Assembly (NCBI RefSeq): GCF_019578655.1
Contig: NC_063263.1
Coordinates: forward strand, 18,785,001-18,849,000
Length of the DNA: 64,000 nt
Reading direction: 5' to 3'
From: Ricinus communis
Lineage: Eukaryota > Streptophyta > Magnoliopsida > Malpighiales > Euphorbiaceae
Shown here: piece after piece, positions 11,001-25,163 of the stretch
Layout of the letters: every line of letters begins with the position of its first letter
Position numbering within the stretch: the stretch's first letter is position 1
Program-made: the position numbers and the translations under genes
The notes under the pieces: model-generated
Seen by the model: the letters and a program-made list of their open reading frames with translations, nothing else
The model's database searches: none
Told to the model about the DNA's origin: nothing

Positions 11001-14000
11001 TCTTCCTACTCACCTTGTCTCTCTTTCCACCTGCTCTCTATGATTGGATAAGAAGTAATTACCAGCCAGGTGTAGATGACTTCATTCCAGTGTCTTCATT
11101 GACATATCTCACTAGCTCTAAAAGATGATCCTTTATAGTTCCTCTAAAGTGACTGTAATGACTCTATATCTTATATATGATAGGGTGTGGATCCAGCTAT
11201 TAGGTCAGAAGTTTGGGAATTTCTACTTGGTTGTTATGCCCTGGGCAGCACTGCTGAGTATCGCACGCAGCTGAGGACAGCCCGCAGGTCTAAGATTTCT
11301 CAATTTTTGCTTCTTTTTCCTGATAAACTTCTAGTTAATTGCCTATTCATTGGTCTGTTGAGCTTGCATTTAACTAATTGGATAATCTTGGTAAATCAAA
11401 TAAACACGGCCTAGTGCAAATATATCTCCTAAAACATAAATCGCTTCTGTCTTAATTTGATGTGTTTTATACATAGCTCAGTATCTATTTCATTCTCCTA
11501 TGCTTATATTTTTCATGGAAAAGAATGGATGGTTAGGATTTTAAATATACTACCTATACTCTATAGTTAACATCATTTCTTTTATCATGTCGGAGTATAG
11601 TTTGTTGTGAAGCAAAATTTGAGACTTACTGATGCTGTAACATGTAGTCGCATCTGATAGTTTTTTCAGTTTTTGCTTTTTTTCTAGAAAAAGAAGTGGA
11701 AAAAGGATGATGATTTGTTTTTTAATTGGTAATCACTTAACATAAAATCTGTCTTTACCAAGGTTTGGCTATAATTAATAAGTTGAATCCAGTAAAGGTC
11801 TGATTTTTTGGTTCTTGATAAATGGGCTTGGGTAGAACTTATTTCCAAAAGCTAGCTCTAGGAAGAGGGTGCTTAATCCACTTATATACACTATAACAGC
11901 CTAGTAACAAAGCGATGAATACAACTTCTAACACCTTCCCTTACTCTTAGCGTGATATGCAAACGGGCTGGGTCCAAACCCATCATCACAAACAAAAGGC
12001 CGGCTTTGATACCATGATAAATGGGCTTGGGTAGAACTCATTCTCAAAAGCTAGCTCTAAGAAGAGGGTGCTCAATCCACTCATATACACTATAACAGTC
12101 TAGTAACCAAGCGATGTGGGCTAAATACAACTTCTAACATTTCTTTTCGATCTTTTCCTTTTTTTTTTTTTACTTTCCACCCCTCTCTATCTCTCTCTCT
12201 TGCTAACTCTTCCCCATAAACTAATTAAATGATAAAATGACAGAGGAAAGCATTTTCCATGAGACACTCTGCGATGGTGCTTTCTTTTTCTTTCCATCTT
12301 AAACTAGATGATTCCATTCAGCCAGAGTCATTGTGATCTTCTTTTGGTGATATCTCCTCACTCCTCAGACTTAGATTGACGAGCCAATATATCCTTAGAT
12401 AATGCTACACTTGGTGCACACTTGTATATACATTTATGCTCGAGTTTTTCGGAAAAATAATGCATGAGTTTTCCAGTGATTCTGTTGCTTATTTCCTTTT
12501 CTGATCAATTATCACATATCTGGTTGCCCTTTGCACTGTGAGATACTTTGCACGAATTTAATAATTGACATCTTAGAGATACTTTTAATGAAGTACGTTT
12601 TTCTGGGTTTAGGTACTTATTTGAAGCAACTAACCTGTTTTAGTTTCGACAGTATTGTATAATTCTCTGGCTACATTAATTATCATACAGCTTTTATGAA
12701 ATATTCCATGCAGGGAGCGTTACAAGGACCTGATCCAGCAATGTCAAATGATGCATTCAAGTGTAGGAACTGGTGCCCTTGCATATGTTGTGGGATCCAA
12801 AGTTATGGACATGAGAACATCATCCAAGGATGACAGCAAACAGGAAGCTAAAGTCGAGAGCAGACAAGCTTCTACTGACACTACTAATAAATTAGAGAAA
12901 TATGGTGATCAGAATAATAACTGTACAGAAACATTGCATGCATGTGAAAGAGAGAGTTCTAGTGATTCTGGGGAGCTTGCCAGTGTGAGGGGAAGTACAG
13001 ACAGTGCAGCATATGACTCATCATGTCTTTTGCATACCTCTGGCCTGTACAATAGCGGTTCCCCTGAAAGAGGGGTTGAAGCTCATGGATCACAGTATGT
13101 AGCGGGGAGTTATTTTGATTTTCCTTCTTTACCCGTCACAGATTTGTTTGATCGGGAAAGAGAAGATACGGAAGAATATAGTGTGCATGAAATTGAACCT
13201 TCAACACGACAAAAATTGAGATTTCAAGATGACAGAATGCACAGTTTTCAAATTAGTAACAATGTAGATTTAATTATTGAATCCAATGGTTCACCATCTA
13301 ACAATGTTTCTCATGAGAACAACTCTGAAATTGAAATAGTTCACGATCATCATGATCATGAACATGCACAGTCTACTAATCAGGACTACAAAAAAGAGAT
13401 AGTGAACAGATTGAGAATATCAGATGCCCCAGAAACACCATTGTTAAAGATAACATCTCAGGGAGGGACTACTGGAGAAGACAGAGTAACTGAATGGCTT
13501 TGGACTTTGCACCGAATAGGTAACTTGGTTGTGTATTTTTTCCTGTTACGATAGTGGGCCATGGATTTCTTCTATTGCTGTTATCCTGAGCAACCGGCAT
13601 CTCTTGTTTTCAGTTGTTGATGTGGTGCGAACAGATAGTCATCTTGAATTCTACGAGGATAAGAAGAATTTAGCTAGAATGTCTGATATCCTTGCTGTCT
13701 ATGCATGGGTTGATCCTGCCACTGGTTACTGTCAAGGTTGTGCCATTGATTTCTTAGTTTTGTGACCCAAATCTCTACAATTATGTGGTCTTTTTTTTTA
13801 TTCAATGTTAACGTTTTCAACAATTGAATACTCTCTTTTTAGGCATGAATTTTTCTTATTTTATTTGGTTTTCTGCCTTTAGGTATGAGTGATTTGCTAT
13901 CTCCTTTTGTTGTTCTCTATGAGGATAATGCTGATGCCTTTTGGTGCTTTGAAATGCTTCTAAGGCGAATGGTATTACCATTGCACACCCTTTTTGCTAG

Positions 14001-16929
14001 ATCCACTATGCTCTTTTCTAATTTATGGTTTTACACCTCTCTAAAGTACCCTTTTCTGCACTTCTCCAGCGTGAAAATTTTCAGATGGAAGGACCAACTG
14101 GAGTGATGAAGCAGTTGCAAGCATTGTGGCATATCCTGGAACTCACAGATAGAGAAATGTTTACACATCTGTCACGTATAGGTGCTGAAAGCCTACATTT
14201 TGCATTCCGAATGCTGATGGTTCTTTTTCGTCGAGAGTTATCTTTTGATGAGGCTCTTCAGATGTGGGAGGTTTGTAGTCTTTAAGCTTTGTTCCAGTGT
14301 GAATTACAGTAAATTGCTGGTGTTAGTTAAATAGCTACCCACCTATTATTGCAGACACTTTTATTTCCACTTTTATTTTGTTTTGACCAATAATTAGAAG
14401 GGCTTACCTTTTCATCGGTCTGCTAATTGCATATTCTTTGCCTAACAACACTGTTGGACATGTCCCTGCAAACCTCTTTGTGTCTTTTCTAAGAACATAA
14501 AATTTTGTGATCATCTACCTTCTATTTAATGGGTATGCCTCGTCTCATGTCACCCTCTTCATTTTTTTTTCCTTGAGCCTTATCTATTTTGTTTTGATTT
14601 ACTGACTTAACCCAGAGGAAATCTACTTGTTCAAATATAGGGTCCATACCTCATCATGATTGGAATGAGGTAGGCTTGTATTGTTTGTGATTTTCCTTGT
14701 GTTGTATAGTTGTCGTCTACTGAGCAGGTTGTCCTCATTAAGAAGTGGAAAAGAGTATTAAAAGAATGCTCATCATTTCTTTTACAAGTTGAAGTTTATT
14801 GCTAGTAATACCGATGAGTTCTTCTATGACCTTAAAAAGAAATGATTGTGTAATGGGCCTAATGTCCTGGAATATATATTATTGTGCAGATCTGGTAGCC
14901 CCACTAGAGATGGTAATTCAGGTTTGCATATGTTCATGTTACGTCAATAAATTTATTGTCCTTGCATCTGAATTTTGACATGAATAAAGCGTGGCTACAT
15001 ATTCATGTCAAAGTTCATTTGCAAAGGCAAAACTTGTATTGAATAATTCTATGAGTTATATGATTTGCTTAACACATTAAATTTTAAATGGTATGAACCA
15101 TTTAACTTGACTTTGCCTAATTAAATGCTTGGTCTCTTTTTTTTTTTTTTTTCAATTTTTTTTTCATTATATTTCCCCTAGAGGATGAAAACTAACCTTA
15201 AATTCCTAAAAGTTAAATTAGTTTTACATTTCTGCTAATAGGTTTTGTAATTGAAAGAGCAGGTGCTTTAAGTAGTCTCTGATGGGAACTGTTATTACCT
15301 TAAGTTGGCATTAGCTAGTTTGAAGACAACCATAAACTTAACTGATAGATATTTGTTTACCTCATTGTATTCTCTCTCTATTTTGTGTCGTTGGTGATAA
15401 AGAGACGTTCTCTAGCATAGTGTCTTAAACCTGTCTATAGGTATGAGAAGGACCGAACACTGAAGAATTATGACTTCCTGCAATTTTTATAGTTGCCTTT
15501 AATAGATTTGACTTCTGTAACGTCATATTGAATACAGATGATGTGGGCTGCTGATTTTGATGAAACCCTGGCCTATAATTTAGAGGAGAACTGCCTGGAG
15601 GCACTGGTACTACCTCTTCCAAGGGATTCTGGAGGGGAAATGAGAGAAGAAACCACAGAAAATGGTAATGGCAGTTCAAATGATGGTTCACTATCAAAGC
15701 ATGGAAATGTTGAGCACCCTGCGTCTGAGAATGTGGCAATGAAGTCAGCATCTGCTTATCCTTTTTGTGGGTTGACAAGGAGTTTTTGGTCAAGAAGTGA
15801 GCCCATACAGATTAGCTCTGTAGTCTCATCAACTAAGAATGGGGATGATGAATTACCTGTCTTCTGTGTGGCAGCAATTCTTATCATGAACCGTCAGAAA
15901 ATCATCAGAGAAACTCGCTCGATTGATGATATGATAAAGGCATGTACATTTTGTTTTATACGTGCTTCATATTTATAGTGTCAACTTACCAGGGGATTTA
16001 CTTTTTTTTTTTTTCCTTTAAGAAGAGCACTTATGACCACTGGTCCTTATTTTATCTTCTGTTTGTTACTGGGATCATGCACTTTTCCTTGTCTAGTGTC
16101 TTCTTCTTTACTTATTGATGACATATTTTTCTGTCCCCCTCTCTCTCTATTGAAGTAATAAGAAATTATAAGTGGGAACAGCATAGTTGTTGCTTATTGC
16201 CTTATTTTGACCATGTGTAGGTCTAGTGCTGGCCTGTAATCGCTTCAAAAGAGAAACTTGAAAAAGTGATTCAAATGTTATAGTTTTTCTCTGCTTGTGT
16301 TCTTAGTCATAATGAGAAAAACTTTAAAATATTTGTACAATTGATCCTTACGATTCCTGGTTATTTTTGCTTGCATATAATTTGCTGCAATATATTAGCA
16401 TTAAGATCTATTCAGTTTCGTAGCTCATAAGAAATGTGTCCTCTCATGTCAAAAGTCAAATGGATCCATGTCAACATGCAGAGATGTTTCTTTTGTTTTA
16501 CTATTTCATTTATTATCATCTTTAATGCCCTAAACTGATTGTAATGCATGGAAGAAACCCTTTAGCTAAGCTTAACTAGATTGGCATTGAGGATGAATCA
16601 AGCTTAGTTGATCCTTGTATATTCAAATCGTTGCAGATTTTCAATGATAAGCTGCTAAAGATCCATGTTAAAAGATGCATACGCTCAGCGATCAAGCTTC
16701 GAAAGAAGTATTTTTACAAGGTTAGATGCTTATTTAATTAGTTTGCTATGATAATAAAAGAGGGGCTTGTTTCCTTAAGATTTTCCAAAGCTCTTTTTCC
16801 ATAAATGAAATGCTATCTATTAGTTATGCATGAGTAGACATTATACTTCCATTTCATGGCTGCTAAACTAAATTTTTATTCTGACAGCTGATAAAAAACA
16901 AAAGTTCTCCATCTCAGAATGGTGAATAG
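8024..16929 (+). CDS. TBC-domain Rab GTPase-activating protein, 10 coding exons, 691 aa
   Basis: Exons: 8024-8149, 9091-9189, 11184-11287, 12714-13519, 13614-13736, 13883-13971, 14070-14270, 15538-15939, 16637-16720 and 16888-16929. The sum is 2076 nt and phase is kept throughout. TBC proteins speed GTP hydrolysis by Rab/Ypt GTPases in membrane traffic. The N-terminal TBC motif (GVDPAIRSEVWEFLLG, residues 76-91) is followed by a low-complexity acidic insert (about 145-360) that includes the His-rich HDHHDHEH. Next come the arginine finger IVVDVVRT (Arg384) and glutamine finger GYCQG (Gln419), so both catalytic residues are kept. The N-terminus resembles the plant Gyp1-like subgroup (Arabidopsis At5g53570/At2g37290 type). 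Start chosen at the conserved MSCGGGEEKQW. Intron 8 appears to use a GC donor. A TRIM sits in intron 3. The Rab substrate is unknown. Confidence 0.93.
10113..10144. repeat. Perfect 13-bp hairpin in intron 2
   Basis: TGCTTTTCTCAAA (10113-10125) and TTTGAGAAAAGCA (10132-10144) are perfect reverse complements with a 6-base loop. Related AAGCTGCTTGAGAAAA sequence lies just upstream at about 10084-10099. It is probably the remnant of a small foldback element; nothing indicates a function. Confidence 0.55.
11816..12139 (-). mobile_element. Complete TRIM retrotransposon in intron 3 of the TBC gene
   Basis: Two direct terminal repeats, 11816-11933 (118 bp) and 12015-12139 (125 bp), flank an 81-bp interior. 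Read on the minus strand, each repeat begins TGTTAGAAGTTGTATT and ends CCCATTTATCA. Right after the 5' LTR comes TGGTATCAAAGCCGGC, which matches the classic plant primer-binding site for initiator Met tRNA. Just before the 3' LTR is the purine-rich GAGTAAGGGAAGG (polypurine tract). Flanking bases are GTTCT and TTTCT, a 5-bp target duplication with one mismatch. Total length is 324 bp and there is no coding capacity. These are the defining parts of a terminal-repeat retrotransposon in miniature. The two LTRs differ by a 7-base indel and some substitutions, so the insertion is not recent. Confidence 0.9.
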
Positions 16930-18400
16930 GTTGCACCATTTCTTGTATACTCCGACTAATGGAAGCACCGTAACCATAACTATGGCTGTGATGCAAAGTT
17001 TGAGCATCACTGGCGAAATTATGTGGATCTGTCACAATGAAGTTGTGCTGATGCTGCCAGTCAAAGTCTTAGTTCAGTTCTTTGTACTTTCATTCTCTCC
17101 TTCATAAAATTTTAAAGGTAACTACTATGTAATTATGGTTCTATTTTCCTTATTGTGTCCTGGTGCTGTCTGGTATTTGAAGTTATTTTTTTAGGCAAAT
17201 GCATCCTTTTACAAGAAAATTCTCTGAAGCTCTTTTATTGCACTAGCATCCTTCTTGAAGTTAATATAGATTACTATTGAATCGAGATAAATTCTTGTTG
17301 TGGACTTGCAGTCCCTGGCCAATTCTCAGAAATATATATGTTTGTTTGGTGGACCATGTTTTTACTCTTTGTATCACTGCTGATGACAGAAGAAGTATAG
17401 ATTTATTTTAGCAAAAGCAGGAAATTGGGAGATAGTTGGGAATAGCATATAGAATGGTACATAAAAAGTAGATACTGTTTGGTTCTTTCAGTCATTTATC
17501 CATACTCCTGCTAGAATGATTATTGATAAAAATGCTGAATATAAGATCCATTTTTGGTCTTCCTGCTTATATTCTTGGCTTTCTGCTGGTTATTGTTTCC
17601 GGTTAGGGAAAAGGGGTTGTTAACATGATTGATCTGGGATGGGAAATATAGGTTGGCACATTTGTTGTTTGTACCATGTGAAATTATTTTTATCTATTTA
17701 TTTATTTTACCTTTGTTTTTGTTAGTAGATGAAATTTCCATTTTTTAGAAGAGAACATTTATGGCATGTAGGCCTAGTGTTATTTTGCATCATGACATAC
17801 ATAGGATGTGATATACTAATAATTTTCCTTGGAAATTACAAAAATCACTTTCTTTCTCTATTGCCTAAGAACATACCAAAAACAACCACTGTTGGGGGAA
17901 ACAATGCCAATTTGTTTTATGAAAAGATCAAAATATTGAATTTTACAATTTTAAAAGACCAAGTGTTCGATTCTGAAGAAGCAGCAACCAAAGTATGTAT
18001 TAGACCATAATTCCTGTTTTTCCTTTATCTTTAAATTATTATTAGTCTGTAATTATCTGTAATAAATTCAGTAGAAGCTTAGTCAATTAAACTTAGGATG
18101 TATTAAAAAATATTTATGACAAAAAATTCTTACAAAGTGAGTGTACATTGAGCTGGTGGGTATTTATATTAACAGCTAATTAAAACTAGATCTTTCTATT
18201 TCTCTATTTTGATTTTCAAATTTATTTTTTGAATATTGATGCTTTCAAGGAACCCAACAAAGTAATGGAATTTTATGTGCTTTGTGCTAACCTGCATGAC
18301 ATATACTTGTTCCTTCAGTCATGACACATTTATCTGTATCTGTATATTTTTTTCCATTGATTCCAGATACACTGCACCATTGATTATTGGAATTTGGGGA
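16930..18400. other. 3' UTR of the TBC gene and intergenic DNA
   Basis: The first part is 3' UTR; a poly(A) site could not be fixed. A 93-codon plus-strand frame at 17729-18010 has no similarity I recognise and no supporting exons, so it is not called. Confidence 0.4.
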
Positions 18401-18667
18401 TAACTTTCACCTTGACCATTAAACTTTAGTTTGTTCCAGTTTCATCATTGCACTTTGATTTTGAGTCAAATGTAATCATCATGGCCAAAATTGCTAGACT
18501 TTTGCGAGCAAGATTATTTGAAAATTGACTACAGTGGGCGACCTTACTTAATATGATAGGATCCAGTCTACTGCTCAAGCATGGCTGCCAGGGTCAATTT
18601 TCAGGTAAGGTTTAGTGAGGAAACTAAAAAAAGAAAATCACAGTTTAGGGACCAAGGTGAGTGATTA
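18401..18667. repeat. MITE-like element with diverged terminal inverted repeats
   Basis: The left end (TTTCACCTTGACCATTAAACT) mirrors the right end, whose reverse complement reads ACTCACCTTGGTCCCTAAACT. The similarity continues for about 40 bases. The interior is non-coding. No target duplication was established, so superfamily is unknown. Confidence 0.55.
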
Positions 18668-19457
18668 GACCAGTCTTTGAGTACTTCTAACCATTCTATA
18701 GTTTAGCTTGACATTGCCAATATAGGTTGAGGATATTGGATAACTGAAATAAGCTTTACAAGCTTGTTTTGATCACTTTTTTGCTCTTCGATTTTTGTGC
18801 TTAGTTCAGTTTATGCTTTCTAACCATCATTTGAACTCCTGAGGCAGCCAGACATTCTGTTGAATGAATAGTTTCTTGCAGTTTCTATTGTGTTCAATGG
18901 CATTTTTGTGAAGCTAGACTGTTTATATAATTGTATTTTGGGGATGATTCATGGTTCCATAAGAATATACATTTGAATTGTGTATTGTTTTTCATTTGAC
19001 AGTGTTTTCTCCTTTTCCCTCGCCTCCATTTGAAGCCAGTGGAAGGATCTAAAAGTGCAAACAGGTTCTTTTTTGGTGCATCTCATTTAGAAAGGTTAGG
19101 CAAATACACATTTGTATTTTCTTTTTCCTTCACAATTTCTTATACCATACATTTAGAGAGCAAATCATGTAATGACAATTTTGATACTTGTCCTTTTGTT
19201 TATACGAAATTGAAATGAGAAATTTAATTTGCCGGAGAAAAGTGATCAAATGATTCTACAGGCTCTAAATTTCAGAGACCAAATTTATAACTTAAGTAGT
19301 TATATAATTTTATTTAGGAATGGGAAAACATATTCTTGATGCTTTTATTCTTGTGTCCCTATGCATAGCAAATTAATATCATCCAAATGACCATATTGCC
19401 CTGTGTTTTTATGATGACAAATCTACTGTTCAATATAATATCTTTGGTTTTGTTCTA
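18668..19457. other. Intergenic DNA between convergent genes
   Basis: This is sequence downstream of both the TBC gene and the peroxidase gene. No coding exon was identified. It presumably includes the peroxidase 3' UTR (minus strand). Confidence 0.4.
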
Positions 19458-21749
<2,292 letters not shown>

Positions 21750-21832
21750 TTTCTTCCCCACTTTTAAGTGCACTAAGCCTGCAAACAACATATATTTACT
21801 TAGATGATGATGACACCTATATGGAGTTTTGG

Positions 21833-21843
21833 TCCTTATATAG
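21833..21843 (-). promoter_or_regulatory. TATA box of the peroxidase gene
   Basis: On the minus strand this reads TCTATATAAGG, about 85-95 bases upstream of the peroxidase start codon. That is a plausible place for a TATA box with a 50-60 base leader. Confidence 0.55.
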
Positions 21844-22203
21844 AACAAGATTTCGGGTTCGTCCACGTGGCATTACCGATGAATGCCAGGCTGGATAAAT
21901 TCTAATATATATATATATTGTTCAGTAGCAAGGAACCGTGAGAAGAAAGTGAGAGGTGATTAATTAGGGTTGTATTATTACACATGGACCAAAGTGAGTT
22001 TCAACATTCGTTTACGCTATGTTATATATGCCACTTGTTTAAGTTTTTAAGCAGCAAGGAACGTGGATGCATGTGCTCTCTATCTTGGCTTTAGGGTTTT
22101 CAACTTTTACTATGCAGAGATTTTGTGATCCAAAAATATTTTTGGACTCCCAAAGCACTTTTACCTTTGCTGTTGTTAGGGTTATTATATATTTTTATTT
22201 ATA

Positions 22204-22524
22204 CACCAAATCGATATCTGATACATATTTATTACTTTTAAATGATAAAATATACGTAAATCATCTAATATTAAAATATAAAAATTTATATATATATATA
22301 TATATGTGTTACTCTTCTATTAGTTATAATGTATTCGTTATTCGTTATTTTATATATATACATTGTCTAAATAATAGAAAACCAATGTAAAATAAGCGGG
22401 GCAAGATTTGATTATACACCGCGACTAATAGAAGAGTGAGTGTTTTACTTTGTAATCGAATGATTGATACATACTCATTCATTTAAAACTAATAAATATA
22501 TATCAATCATCCATCTATTTGGTG
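22204..22524. repeat. Inverted-repeat (MITE-like) element, 321 bp
   Basis: Outer ends are CACCAAAT (22204-22211) and ATTTGGTG (22517-22524). Mirrored inner blocks include TTTATTACTTTTAAATGA with its near-complement, and ACTCTTCTATTAGT (about 22311) with ACTAATAGAAGAGT (about 22424). The centre is an AT microsatellite and there is no coding content. Confidence 0.7.
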
Positions 22525-22626
22525 CATTGGTGAGAACATACACCAAGTATAGACAAAATTTAGTTAATTATTAGTGTTGGATTCTGCAGATCAAATGTGT
22601 ATTTATTATATTGTTATGTATATGAG

Positions 22627-22704
22627 TTAATGGACATAGGATCTTGTTTAATTGACCATAACAAATTAATGGACATAGGATCTTGTTTAATTGACCATAA
22701 CAAA
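22627..22704. repeat. Perfect 39-bp tandem duplication
   Basis: The unit 22627-22665 is repeated without change at 22666-22704. It starts TTAATGGACATAGGATC and ends ACCATAACAAA. A third partial match (AATTGACCATAA) follows at about 22733. An exact repeat implies recent slippage or duplication. Confidence 0.9.
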
Positions 22705-24084
22705 GACACTTGTTAATTCTGATGCTTGAATAATTGACCATAAAGAAAAGAAAAGAAAAAAAAAGAAAAAGAGGAAGTTTGGAGTAATTTTCATTGTTTG
22801 ACGAAAGGGTATCGTGGTGAATAATTAAAGGTACTTAAATTTTTACTATTTTTCTTGTCCTTTCCTCTTGGTAGCACATCTGATGCTTGAATTCTTTCTC
22901 TGTGATTCTTACCCTTCATTCTTTGGTTTCATGAGTTCGTATCCCATCATTTGATTTTTTTGTTTGGAGTCTAAAAGTGTGAGAATTTCAACATTCTACT
23001 CCTAAAATATAATCAATTCATTATTAACTTAAGACTGATATATATAATTCACGTTTACGGTTCTTAAAATACAAACCGACTTTTGAAAATATACGGTAAA
23101 TGTCGTTACCACTTAGACTAAATCTTAATAGTTAGTTGTTAGATAATATAAATATTAGTTACTTTTTATTTAATTTTAGATATAAAATAATAAAAACATA
23201 TATATATTACTGTTCTATTCGCTGCGAGATGGAAAAATAAAATTAAAATAGGCAATTCTTGCCCATTCTACAAAAATTAAAAAGTTGTCCAAAATCTAAG
23301 GCATATGAAATGCAATGTGCCATGCCCATAGATACCCATCGCTTTGCCATAACTGATCATAAGAATACCTTGACAACATAGTATGCAATATCACTTAACC
23401 TAATTATGAAGCTAATCAATATCAAGGAGCTGTTCACACAGGAGGTTTTCAATAATACACTCCTTAAATCACTTTTCATTGGTCAATTTTATTTTATTTT
23501 TTTAATTCTGATTTTTCTTCTCAATACACTTACCTTTTGTTTTCTAAAATTGTTCAACTTGACTATAACTTTTTGTTGGTCCAAAATTAAACAAGAAGAG
23601 TCCTCTCCAACTTGCAGGTAGGGCTTTAGCTTTAGCAGTTTTAGCTTGTATAAGGCTGCTTAATTGAAGGTCAAGTATGTACTAATAAAACATTCATCAT
23701 AAAATTAGTTCAAGAAGCAATATGCTGGCCTCTGACCGACCATTGCAATTTATTTATATGAAACATCAGTTAGGTTTCCCTCTAAGGCAGATTTTATATA
23801 TAATATATATATACATAATATATCAATTTATAGTTGGGAGTGATTTCTTAGGAAATTAAAAAAAAAAAAGATGTATTATATGGCTTTCATTTATTATGTA
23901 ATTTAATTAATATTTTGAAGTTAATTATGATTTATTATTTTCTTACTAATTAAAATTATTGTGTATTATGTAGGGTTTAACTTTTTTTTTTTTAAAGTTT
24001 TAGGGGTGTAATTAAGCTACTTTGAAATTTAAGAGCTTAATCACACTTTGACCGGAATTTGGGAGGCTCATCTATATTTCTTAT
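22705..24084. other. Intergenic DNA, no gene seen
   Basis: AT-rich DNA with simple A/T runs and TA microsatellites (about 23800-23825). A 71-codon frame at 23406-23621 is rich in Phe and Leu, as AT-rich DNA tends to be, and is not credible as a gene. Confidence 0.4.
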
Positions 24085-25010
24085 CTAAATATATGGATGC
24101 TTGTTAAAAAAAATAAATACACTCATCTAGGCTCCATATAATAACCCATATAGAAACTTACCCATATTTCATTAGAATATTACTCTAGTGACAATTGTGT
24201 AAATAGTGATTCTTAGACTTAAGATAGACATAGTATCTCATAAGATATATATATATATATATATTTTGATATATATATCTAGAGTTAACTTAGAGCATGT
24301 CAGGTAGGACTTTTCGAGTGGCAAAATATTTTTTCAAAAGTTTTAACGCAGCTGCATACCTAAAGTTTAAACTCGAAACTTTGATTAAAGTAAAAAAGAC
24401 CTTTACCATTTCATTTATGCACTCTTGAGTAAAAATAGTTATACTTTGATATTGTCTTGTGTATTTCTTACCATCTTAGGTTCTAAGAGTCAATTATTAG
24501 ATTATAACAAGAGTCATAAGTAGATAATGATTTATCAATAGAAAGTTAATTACCTAAGGTAAAATATTATAGGAATTTATCTTTATCACTTCTTGATATA
24601 CAATGACATTCAAATTCTTAGACAAGCTTATGTGAATCAACATTATGAAAAGAGTTGCATAGGTATTATTCAGTTATTAGTTGCATTTAATCAATAACAA
24701 CTATCGTTGGTTCTTAATATAATGTTATACTTGAATTCCTATGATAAAATAATTAAATTATATTGGAAAGGTGGTGGACAAAAAAGTTGATCAAAATTAC
24801 ATCATTATTTCTAATATATTTAAGTGGTTATGACACATAATTAGATGTCAATATTAATTTATGAATATGATTTAAATTAATTAAAAATAAAAATAAATAA
24901 AAATAATTTAGTTCATAATTTATATTGTTGTCAATATTTTAGAAATCTATTGGGTCGTAGGTAAACTAAAACGAGGCCTTAAAGTTAGACTTGAATATAT
25001 ATATATTAAC
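24085..25010 (+). repeat. Dispersed repeat R, copy 1
   Basis: This shares ordered blocks with copy 2 (26815-27433 plus 30281-30450): GGATGCTTGTTAAAA, the TTAGACTTAAGATAGAC-type block, AATTACCTAAGG, TTATCTTTATCACTTCTTGATA-like sequence, CTTAGACAAGC..TGTGAATCAACATTATGAAAAG, and GAGGCCTTAAAGTTAGACTT. A block of about 170 bases (roughly 24250-24420) is present only in this copy. It looks like the remnant of an old retroelement, but no domains remain. The sequence near 24845-24880 preserves the uninterrupted version of the site where copy 2 holds a solo LTR. Confidence 0.65.
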
Positions 25011-25163
25011 ATGGCGACTAAAGATTCTGAATTAACCCAAGCCCATATCAACCCCACTTTAAGAGTAACTTGGTGCAATTATGTATCCTAGAAATTGGAA
25101 CAAATTTTTAAGAAATTAATGGGTTGATGATCTTGAGAATCCTCTTTCATCGAAGTGTTAGAG

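Noticed and set aside
15425..15793. 122-codon minus-strand frame
   Set aside because: It is antisense to coding exon 8 of the TBC gene, which is strongly supported by phase and homology.
15940..15950. Use of the GT at 15945 as the exon 8 donor of the TBC gene
   Set aside because: It would add AAG GCA T and run into an in-frame TGA at the start of exon 9; the GC donor keeps the frame and the family-like IKIFND junction.
16919..17107. 62-codon frame after the TBC stop codon
   Set aside because: It overlaps the last TBC codons in another phase and lies in the 3' UTR.
17729..18010. 93-codon plus-strand frame between the convergent genes
   Set aside because: No recognisable motif, no splice context and a composition typical of AT-rich DNA; transcript evidence would be needed.
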